This document shows, one piece after another, positions 37,084 to 48,900 of a stretch of DNA of 64,000 nucleotides; position 1 is the first letter of the stretch, and the number at the start of each line of letters is the position of its first letter. Origin of the DNA: Rhabditoides inermis (taxonomy: Eukaryota; Nematoda; Chromadorea; Rhabditida; Rhabditidae); the NCBI GenBank assembly GCA_963966185.1, contig CAWZYM010000114.1, forward strand, positions 683,501 to 747,500, read 5' to 3'. The notes below the pieces were generated by a model. That model searched no databases, was not told the DNA's origin, and worked only from the letters and a program-made list of their open reading frames with translations. A program made the position numbers and the translations under genes.

Positions 37084-37907
37084 CGCCGCTTGCCGGAGAC
37101 AGTCACGCAAAAACTTTAACGACAATTTTATCAGAGAGGTGCGAGCGCGACGCATATTCGACCATTAATGAGCCTCGATCAATCTATAGTATTCTGATCT
37201 TGGGGAGAGAGAGATGGCCCGTTATTACGTTTGCACTTTCCCTACGCGCCGTCTTTACCGTGGAATTATTGCGATTCTTGTAATCTTGTATTTTTCCATA
37301 ATGAAATTTTTAACTATCATATCTCTTTCGGAATTTATCAAATATACTGTTGAACGGAAATTTTCTGCAAAATGTTTCACGAACGTTCCTTGTCCGCTCA
37401 TCCATAAGAAATAAAAGGTTCTGATTCTTGTAATAAGAAGATAACTTCATTTTTAAAACAATTCCATTTGTCGGCAGTGTTGGCAATTCATCATTGAAAG
37501 AGGGTTTTTACTCTGCTTTCAACACTCTCGCCTCTTGCATCCATACTGGATTAGAGACTTATAGACCTACGTCGTTTTCAGATTTCTAGACTCTAGCACA
37601 GAATTTCGGATTTTCCATATTCTCATATTCTCATATATTGTTATAGCGTAAAGGTACAACATGTGCTTGCATTGTCCCATGCATACTATCGAACTTTGTT
37701 ATACTCACTCACAGTATGTTAATATGGTTTACCCCCTCTCTTCTTATCGAAAAACCTGTACTTATGCAGTTTATTTAAAAAAAAAACATGAAAAAGTTGA
37801 TGCATTTGAGAAAAAAAACATTAGTTGATGTTGTACCTGTTGAACACATTGTTGTCCGCTATCGTGCTTGTCCGGGGAATTCAAACTTCCAATGTTTGTT
37901 TTCAGGG
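35664..37907. other. Intergenic region DPYD / Na+/H+ exchanger
   Basis: Contains a CT tract at 36217-36241, a perfect hairpin at 36295-36344, a GA tract at 37048-37079 and a single CTGTTTCA at 36100-36107. AT-rich sequence precedes the exchanger's first coding exon, which begins right after a TTTTCAG acceptor. No other gene seen. Confidence 0.5.
36295..36344. repeat. Perfect 22-bp inverted repeat (hairpin)
   Basis: Arms AAACATAATTCGTAATGTTT plus TT at 36295-36316 and its exact complement at 36323-36344, with a 6-bp loop (GTGGAA). It is intergenic, downstream of DPYD. It is too short for a transposon and not followed by a T-tract. Confidence 0.9.
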
Positions 37908-39149
37908 ATGCGGTTACCCATCCTGCTACTTGTCTCTGTGGCGGTGGTAGTGGCCTCTGCGGTCGGCGATTCGAAAGACAACAGCACCGACACCGAGTCT
38001 CTCCTTGACCCGACTGAACCGATCAGGTATGCTGCAGTTCTTTCAGAATTATTTCACGATCCGTAATTACTTACTTTATAATATACTTCATAATATACCA
38101 CTACACAGTTAGTACTGCGAAACTGAGCACTATTGCATCATTTACAAGTCCACACACCTGCCACAATCACTCTATTTATAATGTTATGTTATGGTGTCTT
38201 GTGTTTTTCTATATCGTAAATTTTTAGATCGATGGGCATAATTCCGTCATGTAGCATGACGGGTGATATGTATTGTAGCACAAAATCCGGCTGAATGAGC
38301 ACACTATTGAAACGCTTATTTTGACATGATCACACAAACGTTTCATGAAACAAAAATGTTGTTGCATTTTTTTCAGATCGGCTGGTATAGTGTCGACACT
38401 GCGACACCTGGTGAAATCGACGATGAAACCGCATGAAGCGAGTGGAAACGGGAGTGAGGTGGGAACGGGCCCACTCGGGCCCACACCGGGGCCACACTTT
38501 TGCTGTTCCATGTCCATGTGGCGAGTAGTGTACCTACAATACATACTAGTTTCCAGGAAAGTATGTAGAATCCGCGTCTATTGACTAATTTCCTCACAGA
38601 ACACACTGTTATGTATGTACCTGTAAAAATCGAATTTAGTCGGACTCGCAAAAGTGATAATATTGTTATTATAATAAGTTACTATGAATTATTAGCAGGA
38701 AGTAGAAACCGGGTCTCCAGGTTAAAATCCCGGATCCTACTTCTTTCTGGCCGTATGAGTGTGATAAAATCTCAACTAGCTGATCTGTTAAGTATCGAAA
38801 ACAACACAGAAGTCGATAAGTATACACTAATGCATTAGCTAGTAGAAACAAAAAAAAATACTTTTTTGCAAGTAGTAAAATACGCCCAACTTTTATGAGT
38901 GAAAACAGGAATATGAACTTAAATTTTTTTTCGATTTCCCACCACCTCCACGAACTTATCGATTCATGATTTTCATGAATGAAAATCAATAACTTGTCGA
39001 TTTTGAAATATCGATTAATCGATTGCTCCAGCACCGCCCGCACGAACCGCACGGCATCCACGTGGCGTCGTTCAAGTTCGACTACGTGAAGGCGCCGCTG
39101 GTGCTCACCATGTTCATCGTCGTCATCGGACTGTTCAAGCTGTGTGGGT

Positions 39150-39200
<51 letters not shown>

Positions 39201-39572
39201 TCCCCTCTCTCTCTCTTCATCACTTTCTGTATGTATGTACACATGTTTGTTTCTCTCTCTCTTCCTTTTTCTACTTGGAAGAAAATAGTGCAGTGTCTAT
39301 AATTCTATAATGGAGTAGGTAAAATAGCGATTGGAAAAAATGACATGAAATATATTGAGTTCTAAATGCGTGATTATGTCGACGGTGAAACGTAGTCAGT
39401 GATTTAAATTAAAATGACGAATTCCGGAAAACATTACGTTTCACGCTACACGTAAATTCGGCAGCATTAGCTACATCTAATTGAGTTGCAACCATGCTTT
39501 CGAATCTTTCCTATCTTTCCAAACCACAAACAACACTGAAAACTAATTGTACACGTGTGTGTAAGGGTGAGT

Positions 39573-39612
<40 letters not shown>

Positions 39613-40809
39613 CAAGGTGTGTTTGCAGTCTACCACCACACCCGCTACCTACAGAAGATCATGCCCGAGTCGTGCTGTCTCATCATTGTCGGAGCCGGAC
39701 TAGGATTCTTCTTCCTGTGAGTCAAGCCCCTCTCCTTGTGTCCTATTCCTTTTGATTTTTTTTGTATAACGCGCGTCTACACTAAGGCAACCAGAAAGTC
39801 CGGTTGTCTCTTTCAGTGTCTCTCCCTCCCCTCTTTCCACGGTTATACAGACCGAACGAGAGTGATAGAAACGAGAGCCGTGCATGATATCCGCAATCCG
39901 CGCGCTGCGGCGGTTGGGGATTGTACAGCAGTGTTGTCGAGTGACAGACATGACCAGTATGATTTCATGTTCACAATGTTTCAGCTACGACAAGACTCAC
40001 GAAACGGTCAAGTTCCTCGAGTTCGACTCGCGCACTTTCTTCTTCTACCTACTTCCGCCGTGAGTTTCTCAAAATCCAATAAATCGATAACTCGATATTC
40101 AGGATCATCCTGGAGTCGGCCTACTCACTAAAGGATCGCGCATTCATCGACAACATCGGAACGATCATACTGTACGCAGTCGTGGTGAGTATAAGACCGC
40201 TTTGAAAGCCATTTTGTGTGTTGATATGCCTTTGAAAATATTAAACAATCTGGATGAAAAGTAAATGAGAACAGAAAGCAACAATATCAACACAAACTTT
40301 ATCACAACTCACAACTCTCATGCTCATCGTTTGGTTCATGGTTTACAAGACTGGTTCACGATTGGTTCATGACTGGTTCTCGCCTCTGGTTCCCGCGACT
40401 GGTTCACGACTGGTTCGCATGATTTACTCGCTTTCTTCTTCTCCCTCCGTGATGACTTGTTCACATCGACGAAATGTTGTAGACGCGTGGTGGAAGGGGG
40501 TTGTGCCTGTATTAAACAAGCACCATGCCTATTGACTTCGTATAAAATGTCAAGGTGAATCAACGCCAACGACAACAACAACAACAACAGTGGTGTGCTG
40601 ATCACTTGCAATCCATGTCAGTTTTTGTCGCCATCTGTCGCTAACGCGACATGTCAGTTTTTCAGTTCAGAGCGTGTCACTTTCAAATACGTGTCAAAAG
40701 TAGTATAAGGGGTAGTTGGGATCGCGGTGTTCGAATGTGGGGTCGTCATGAACTCCACAACGCCGCGTCAACCCACTCGGATAGTCGCACTTGTCCAGAC
40801 CCGCACACT

Positions 40810-40863
<54 letters not shown>

Positions 40864-41575
40864 CCTCCCTCTCACACCTTGACATACACGGCCCCTCCCT
40901 TCATCACCGTCCATGCCTCTGCTAGCTTGACCCTGGCGAGTGCCTTCTCCTTCCGCCTCTTCTCTCTCCGCACTTCTTTCGGATCCGCTCGTCTCCTCAC
41001 TGGTAGTCGAGGTCGACTCTCCGGAAAGCAACTAAAGGAAGGTATAGTAGGCGTAGCAATACATTCACGTTTCCATCGCCCTTCGTTCTTCGTACACGTC
41101 CAGCTCTTGTTTCGTTTTGAAGCGCTGAAATGGACCTCTTGCATAGTGACGCTACAGACCATTTAACAAACCAGGATAAACAACTACACTGTGAGGTGCA
41201 AAATCATCAGTTGTTGGCACTTCGTAACACGATTCAGACAATAAAAATAACTGAGCGGCTTCAAAAATATACATTTTCGAATTAATTGCCACGATTCCGT
41301 TGTCCTAATAGCTTAACTAGATGGGGGCGAGCGCGGTTTCGCCAAAAGCTGGATCCGGGCGCTAATGTTTTTTTTTGGAGCACGAGCTCTTTCGCACCTT
41401 GACGGATTGCGCGTCGCAGTCGTACGCCACGTGCGGCCACTCTTTGCAACCGGTGTGGCGGTTGGTGTGGCACAGAGGATGCTCACAGACAGCCTCCCGC
41501 GAGGAGCGCGGCGGAGGGGGCGACGGCTTACCGCAGTAGGCAAGACTGAGGGGCACGAGCAACTGCAAGAGGGGG

Positions 41576-41635
<60 letters not shown>

Positions 41636-42865
41636 GGGGATAGAGGAAGGGAGAGAGAGAGGGAGAGAGAGAGAGAGGGAGAGAGAGAGAGAGAGGGAGA
41701 GAGGGGGATAGAGGAAGGGAGAGAGAGAGGGAGAGAGAGAAAGAGATAGAGAGCGAGGGAGGGAGGAGGTATACCTGCAACAGCACTGCCAGCTGCCACA
41801 ACAGCGCATCCGCCATCGCACCGCACGCGGCGAAAGGAGAGATGGGATTGACTCACACCTGGTCGTCGATGAGTCATTGCACCATAAAGCATAAAGCATA
41901 AAGTGATGAAGTGATGAAGTGATACCATAACGACTCGGTTGTGGTCTTTCACAACTTATTCGAAACACACCGTTAGGGTTGAGTTTTGAGGACACCGACT
42001 TTGAGTTTCGCTGACGTGAAGAACAGTATATTCGAAAATGTAGAGTATTAAAAAACACATTAGAAATGTGACCCGATGACATTGCAGGGCACCGTCATCA
42101 ACATTATTCTGATCGGCGGGCCGCTGATCGGCGTGAGCCGGCTCGGATGGATCAACGGGTTCGAGGTGGGTCGTAGCGAAAACCACCTAACTATCTACTC
42201 TTCAAAACTATCGTAATATCATTGCAACTCCCGAAAAAAGCTCATGAAGCTAGATAACTTCATTTTTGAGATTAAAAAAACAACAACATGAGTTTAAAAT
42301 AAAGCAAATGATTGTTGTGTGTTTCTAGGTTGATCCCTTGGACTGTCTCATCTTCGCCTCACTCATCGCAGCAGTCGACCCTGTGGCGGTAGGATTATCG
42401 ATTATCGATTTATCGAATATTTATAATTGATTTTATACAAATAGTTCGCGATTAATCGAATATTGATCATTGATTGTATACAAATAGTTATCGATTTATA
42501 CAGGTCCTGGCAATCTTCCAAGAGGTTGGCGTGAACAAGATGCTCTATTTCATGGTGTTCGGAGAGTCGTTGCTCAACGGTGAGAAAATCGATATTCGAT
42601 TAATCAATAATCAATTGATATACACAGATGCTGTCACCGTGGTCTGCTACAACCTGGTGATTGAGTTCAAAGAACTGCCGAATATCAGTATCACCGACGT
42701 AAGTGAATCAATCGATAGTCAATCAATAATCAATCGATATGGTAGTGCTTCCTCGGTCTGGCTGCGTTCCTGTGCGTCTCGCTGGGTGGTCTGACGATTG
42801 GACTGATCTGTGGAGTGATAACATCACTGGTCACCAAGTACACCCAGCATGTGAGAAGTGAGTTG

Positions 42866-42909
<44 letters not shown>

Positions 42910-45900
42910 CTGTCTCTCTCTCTCTCTTTTTATTCTTCCTCATCTGCTCGGAATCCATCCCGATTCTTTCCAGTTGTCGAGCCAGTGATTCTATTTGGAA
43001 TGGCCTATCTGTCCTACATCTTCTCCGAGCTTTTCCATTTTTCCGGAATCATTGGGTGAGTTGAGTGTTTCTATAAGTATACCAACTGCCAAATCCGGGA
43101 TATCTTAATTGGATTCAAAACATGTGTTTTGAATCCAAATAATCACGGCGTTTTCATAACATCATAACAATGCTACGTAATACCTACAACCTAGTTTTTA
43201 ATAGAAAAATATTTCTGGTTAAAAAGTATTCGACTTGTTTAATTTTTTTCCCAAAAATAATGACAGAATCCTGCTCTAATTGTAGCAAACACGTCCAATT
43301 CAATATACTCTCTAACTGAAACGTAAGACAGAAACACTAATCTTTTTTCCAGTATCATCGCATGTGGTCTGTTCCAAACCCACTATTCCTGTGGCAACAT
43401 CTCTTCAAAGTCATTCATCTCCGTCACCTACTTCGCCAAGGTCGCCAGGTACGGTAATTACAGTTTTTCTTACCACGTACCGTATACCTATCATTACAAT
43501 GTTCTCTCCTACCGTATTCCAGTTCCGTCTCCGAGTCGCTCATCTTCATCATTCTCGGTGTGATGCTGGTCAACGAGCGGGTGAGTCGATCGATAAATCA
43601 ATCAATAAATCAATAATGAATCACCAGGGCTGGTTCTGGTCGGAATGGCATCCGCTGTTCTCGCTCTACTCCATTCTTCTGTGCCTGGCGGCGAGAATCA
43701 TTGGTGGGCGGAGACTGGGTGGGCGGGGCTAACCATGTCGCTTGCAGTGGTGTTTTTCCTCACGTATATCGTCAACCAATTCACGGGCGGAGTGAGGCAC
43801 ATCTCATTCCAAGAACAGATCATTATGGTATGTAGAGTACGGTATTACGGTTGTTTATCAGCCTGATTCCGACATGTACATACAATGGTAGCATGATGGG
43901 TTATCTGGAAGCACACACAATCCTACAGTGGGGTATTGGGGCTCCTTGGCTGGAACAGTGCGGCGCGAGTCCTGACTGTTCATGGTAGATGGGCGTGAAC
44001 ATCGCGAAGTGACCAGCTCCGGATGCTAAGGCGTGGTAGAAGATCTTGAAAGATTGCCGACGCCGATGGTAGGGCTCTCAGACGGTGAGAGTGGGTTCAC
44101 GCGCCCCACCGGGAGGTAGTGGAATTCGGTAGAACAATTGCCCGCGAGGGGAATCGAACCAGCGACCGTACGCTTAGCAAGCTGCGACGCTATCCACTTG
44201 GCCAACCCGCCCCATTACGGTATTAGACAACAACAAAGTGTCGATAAGTTTGAAGTAACAAGTTGAACAAAACCAGTTTCGACTCCTATTCTAGACTGGA
44301 ATTGTTTTAATTGGACAGCGCGGCGGAGTCTCATCAGTAGGAACCGCTAGACAAACACATAACATGCAAACGTACAACAACACGACAAAATGTTTAGTGT
44401 AGAACTTGTCAGAAGAGAAGAGGAAGAAGGGAATATAGAATCCATATAGGCGAAATAGTCGAAGCGAGTGAAAAGTAGACAGTGAATATGCAGCGGCTGC
44501 GAGCGTGAGTGATCAGTATGGCACGGGTCAGGTCAAGGAAATGAGAGAGAGAGGGAAGGAAGTGGGCATGAGGGGGCGGAGCGGACTGACCCCGCACGCC
44601 ACTGTTCCCGCCCGATCAGCGAATGATTGCGAGAACGTCGTCGATACGTTTCAAACCAAGTTTCAATAAAACGGTTCTGTTTTGCATTATGACTTTCGAA
44701 AATTCTTTCTCAATCAGTGCTTTCGGATATTCATTTTTGGAAAAGGTTTCCACTAGTTGTTTGCAACGGTTTTTGAACGTTAATTTTTTTCGGTGCAAGT
44801 TCTAGATTCGTATAACTTCACCACGTAGTGTATTAATACCAATGGATGTTTTAATATTTGATTTATAATTTGGGTAGCGCACTACTTCAAAATTATAATC
44901 ATCGGTTTTGTTATATAATTCAATTTTGAATCTCCTGTCGTTTTTATTTACATTCAGATCAAGAAATATTGCATTTTGTGAATCGGTGTTTGTTTGTTCC
45001 AATGTGAGAGAGTTGTGGTAAATATTGTTAGTGATGTCACTGAGAACAGATGTTTGAGGGTCATGAACGATTAACAAATCATCCATGTATCTGAATGCAT
45101 TAAAACCAAATTTGAAAAACGATTCGTGTTTTTTGATATACGCAAACTCCATGTAGGATAGTGTTAAATCAGCAATAGACGGAGAAGCGTTGTTTCCTTG
45201 TGGAATGCCAGATGTTTGTTTGAAGAGTTTATTGCCATATACTGCGAAACTGTTTTTCAGAACGTATTGTATTAAGTATTTTACGTCTATAGACGAATAT
45301 GATCTTTGATTCGGTTTGTAATCGTTAGAGTAGTTTTGTTATATCTGACATTTATATTATCTTTTCCGCTGTTATTGTAACATAGGTCAATAAGTTGAAA
45401 CATATTACTCATAACTATGTCATGTGGTAAATTAGTGAATAGACTAGAAAAATCAGCACAATATAGTTCTTTTGATGACACATCTCTTATTTTCATAAGT
45501 GTGTCAATAGTTGTTAGACTATTCTTTATCGACCAGTAAATTTTAGTTTTGTTACGTTGTTTTATTAGGTTACAGTAGTTATTAAAGTGATTTTTGATAT
45601 GAACAAGAATTGATTGCAATTCCAGAGAAATAGGGTTCAAACTGCTGTTAAATGCACCGGTAATGAATCTGAATTTAATTGGGTTTTTATGCATTTTCGG
45701 AATAGCATAAATTCTTGGTAACGTTATATTATCGGATTCCATTTTTAATCGCAAGGTGTTTGTTTGAACAATGTGTCTTTTAAGGATATCGTTAATTGAT
45801 TCTTTATCATACACGGAATAAGTAACGTTTTGATTTGTAATTGTATTTTGAATCGGATCGAAACCCAACTCTTTATTCATGATGATCAGGTTTTTTTTTT

Positions 45901-48900
45901 GCAGGTTAGAGCAAAATTTCCACTTGCTTTATCGATTTGTGTGATAACAAAGTTAGAGTGCAAGTCCTTTACTGCTGATTTTGAGCTGAAAAGTTTTCTT
46001 GAGTAATTCTAAATGTTTGGTTGTGTACTTTTGCAGCATTTCATGAATCTCGATTTTATTACATTGAGAATAGTTTCTAAATTTTGTTCCTTTTAGCATT
46101 AGTTGTCTCAGATTGTGGTCTGAAACAATATTCAGGTCACCTGTGACTACATGGTTATGATGTGAATCTTTGAATTTATGATAAGTAGTATCACATTGAC
46201 ATTTCGATGACAGTATGTCTTTTATTTTCTCGGAAGTGAGAACAGATGTTTAAGGGTCATGAACTAATGTGAACTAATGTAGAATACGGAATATACAGAT
46301 TGTGCACGCGTATCATTAAATAATGGAAGCATATGACCCTCATATCACTCATCTGAAACGTAATGACTTTTTTTAATATCAAAAAGTTATTTTGTAACAA
46401 TAAAACTTGACAATGAACGATCGAACATAAAGCAATAACTGCTAGATTTTCCGATAATGTTGTATCTAGCTATACATATCTATGATTTTTACCATACGTT
46501 TGAATTCGATAATGACCTGATAATGATTGTGACATACATATACTGTACTTCGAAAAATGTAAAAATTAATAGTGAAAAAATCAATACGTTTCAGATGAGT
46601 GATATAAATGACAAATGCTTCCATCATTCAGTGACATGTTGCAGGCTTATGGAGGTCTGCGGGGCGCGGTATCGTTCTCGCTAGCATTCATGATCAGCGA
46701 CGATGTGCCCACGAAGAGCACTCTACTCTCAGCCACGTACCTCGTCATACTGTTCACCGTATTCGTGCAGGTCAGATCTCTCTCTCTCTCTCTCTCTCAC
46801 CCCTTACCTCCCTCTATCCCCAAAGTGATGTTGTTCAGGGTTGCACCATCAAGCCAATGGTGCGCTACCTCAACATTCGACTGGCGAGAAAGGAGGACAA
46901 CTTGCGGTGGGTATTTGGATGAGTGTGAGAAGTAGAAAAATATTTACCTACAGACATTAGTTGAAAATTGCCGTTGAACATTTATGATTTCGGTGAAACG
47001 TATAGAAATTTTATTCCGAATACCGACAATTATTGATTTATCGACTTATCGATTGCAGTCTGTTCCTGGAGTTCAATCGCGGAATGATCGTGCACATGAC
47101 GCAGGGCATCGAGGACCTGTGCGGGTACAAAGACACCAGCTGGGTGGTGAGTGGGCGGAGCGTGAAGGGGCGGGGCTTGTGGGAATCGTATTCACATCAC
47201 ATACGTTTCACACTCATAGGAAGTATGGATCATCGAAATATCGATAATAGTGACGCGAAAGGACTGGATAGTAGCAAATGAAGTTTTTCATAGTTCGTAT
47301 GCTCCTAAACTTGATTGTGATTGTACGTATTTATTTGAGAGCCGCACGTCCGAGTTCAGCCGACGCTTCATGCGACCGGTTCTCGACAAGAACTACAAAC
47401 AGTGGGTCAAGCAAAACTCAAAGATGATATCTTGATGTCTTTGTGCAATGATGTGACTACAAATAATTACATTTATTAAAAAAAACTATACCTCAAAAAG
47501 ATGACTTTATTTTTTCCAGCAAGCGCGCCGCGGCGCCCGAGAACAAACTGCTCGAGATGGACCGCGCTGTGACCATGAGGTGAGCGGGGGCGGGGCTTGG
47601 AGGGGCGGAGCTAACTCGAAACTGACAGTGGTGTGCAGATCTGAATAGGGGCGGGGCTAAATGGGGCGGGGCTCACCCTATCCTCCATTTGGCAGCTACC
47701 ACTTGCTCCTCACAAGATCTCTGCTTTACACATTGGCCGCAAGAATCCCTCTCACGTCTACACGGTCTTGGGCAGCAACATCACATCGGTTGACGAGGTG
47801 GTCGATCTAGGTTTCACCATCACATCTAACCTCCACTTCGGCAAACACTGCAACAAGGTCTTCGGGTCAGCTTTCAATCGGGCTTTCACCATCTATCGTT
47901 CTATCGTTTCGGCCGATCAGCAATTTCTCCTTGCCATCTATACCCCATACATCCGCCCTCTTCTGGAGTACGGTACATGTGTCTTCAACCCGCACGACAA
48001 GGCTTCAATCGCGCAGCTGGAAAGGGTTCAAAACTACGTCACTCGTCTCATTTCGGCTCGGTCTTCTCTCACAGATCTTGATTCCTCGCAGCGCAACTCT
48101 ATCATGGGTCTCCAATCTCTTCAACATCGGCGGCATATCAACGACATCGTCATGTTCTACAAGATTCTTGCGGGCTTCGTTGACGTAGACAAGGAGGGTC
48201 TCTTCGAACTGCGACCGTCGAGGCTGCGTGGGAACGATCTACAAGTGGTCCGTCCTCGGTTTCGGCTCCTCACTCGGCAGCACGTCTTCAACGTGCGCGT
48301 TACCAAATTCTCTCACTTGCTTCCTAGTAGTTGTCTCAATACATTGGCCCCGTCTGCTGCATTATCCCCATCCGCTTTCAAACGGCGGCTCCACCTTTTG
48401 AGAAATGTTTCGCTGTAATCCGTTTTCTTTCTTCTCGCTTAGATTGTATTGGTTCTTGTCTGTTCATTAATGTTTTTTTTTATCACGTGTTATTAATCAA
48501 CCGTATAAATTAATTTTTCAGGGAGCAGATGCGCGTCTCACCCTCGCAGAACTCGTTCAAACACCAGCTGCAAATCGAGCAGATGGCAGAGGAGTGGGTT
48601 TATTTATTTATTTTTTAGGTGTTTTTATGTTATACGTTTTTTTATGACTTCACATAGGTTTCACGTAGATATACATAAATGATGTAAAATATATTTTTTT
48701 GATAATAATTAGAAATCGAATCCGAAATCACAAATTTACTTCGAATACGTTTCAAAGGTTAACAAAAGCTCTGTTTGTCGCTGTTTATGCAATACATTGT
48801 ACTGACGTATGAGTATCTCACGGATGATAAATTATCCAGCTCCTATCCTATCCTATCCTATCCTATCCTATCCTATCCTATCCTATCCTATCCTATCCTA

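Noticed and set aside
37214..37414. Short hydrophobic open frame upstream of the exchanger
   Set aside because: No neighbouring exons and composition follows the AT-rich background.
44645..44653. TACGTTTCA at the end of the Penelope-like element
   Set aside because: Arises from coding sequence of the RT on the other strand, and no YRNT lies at the right distance.
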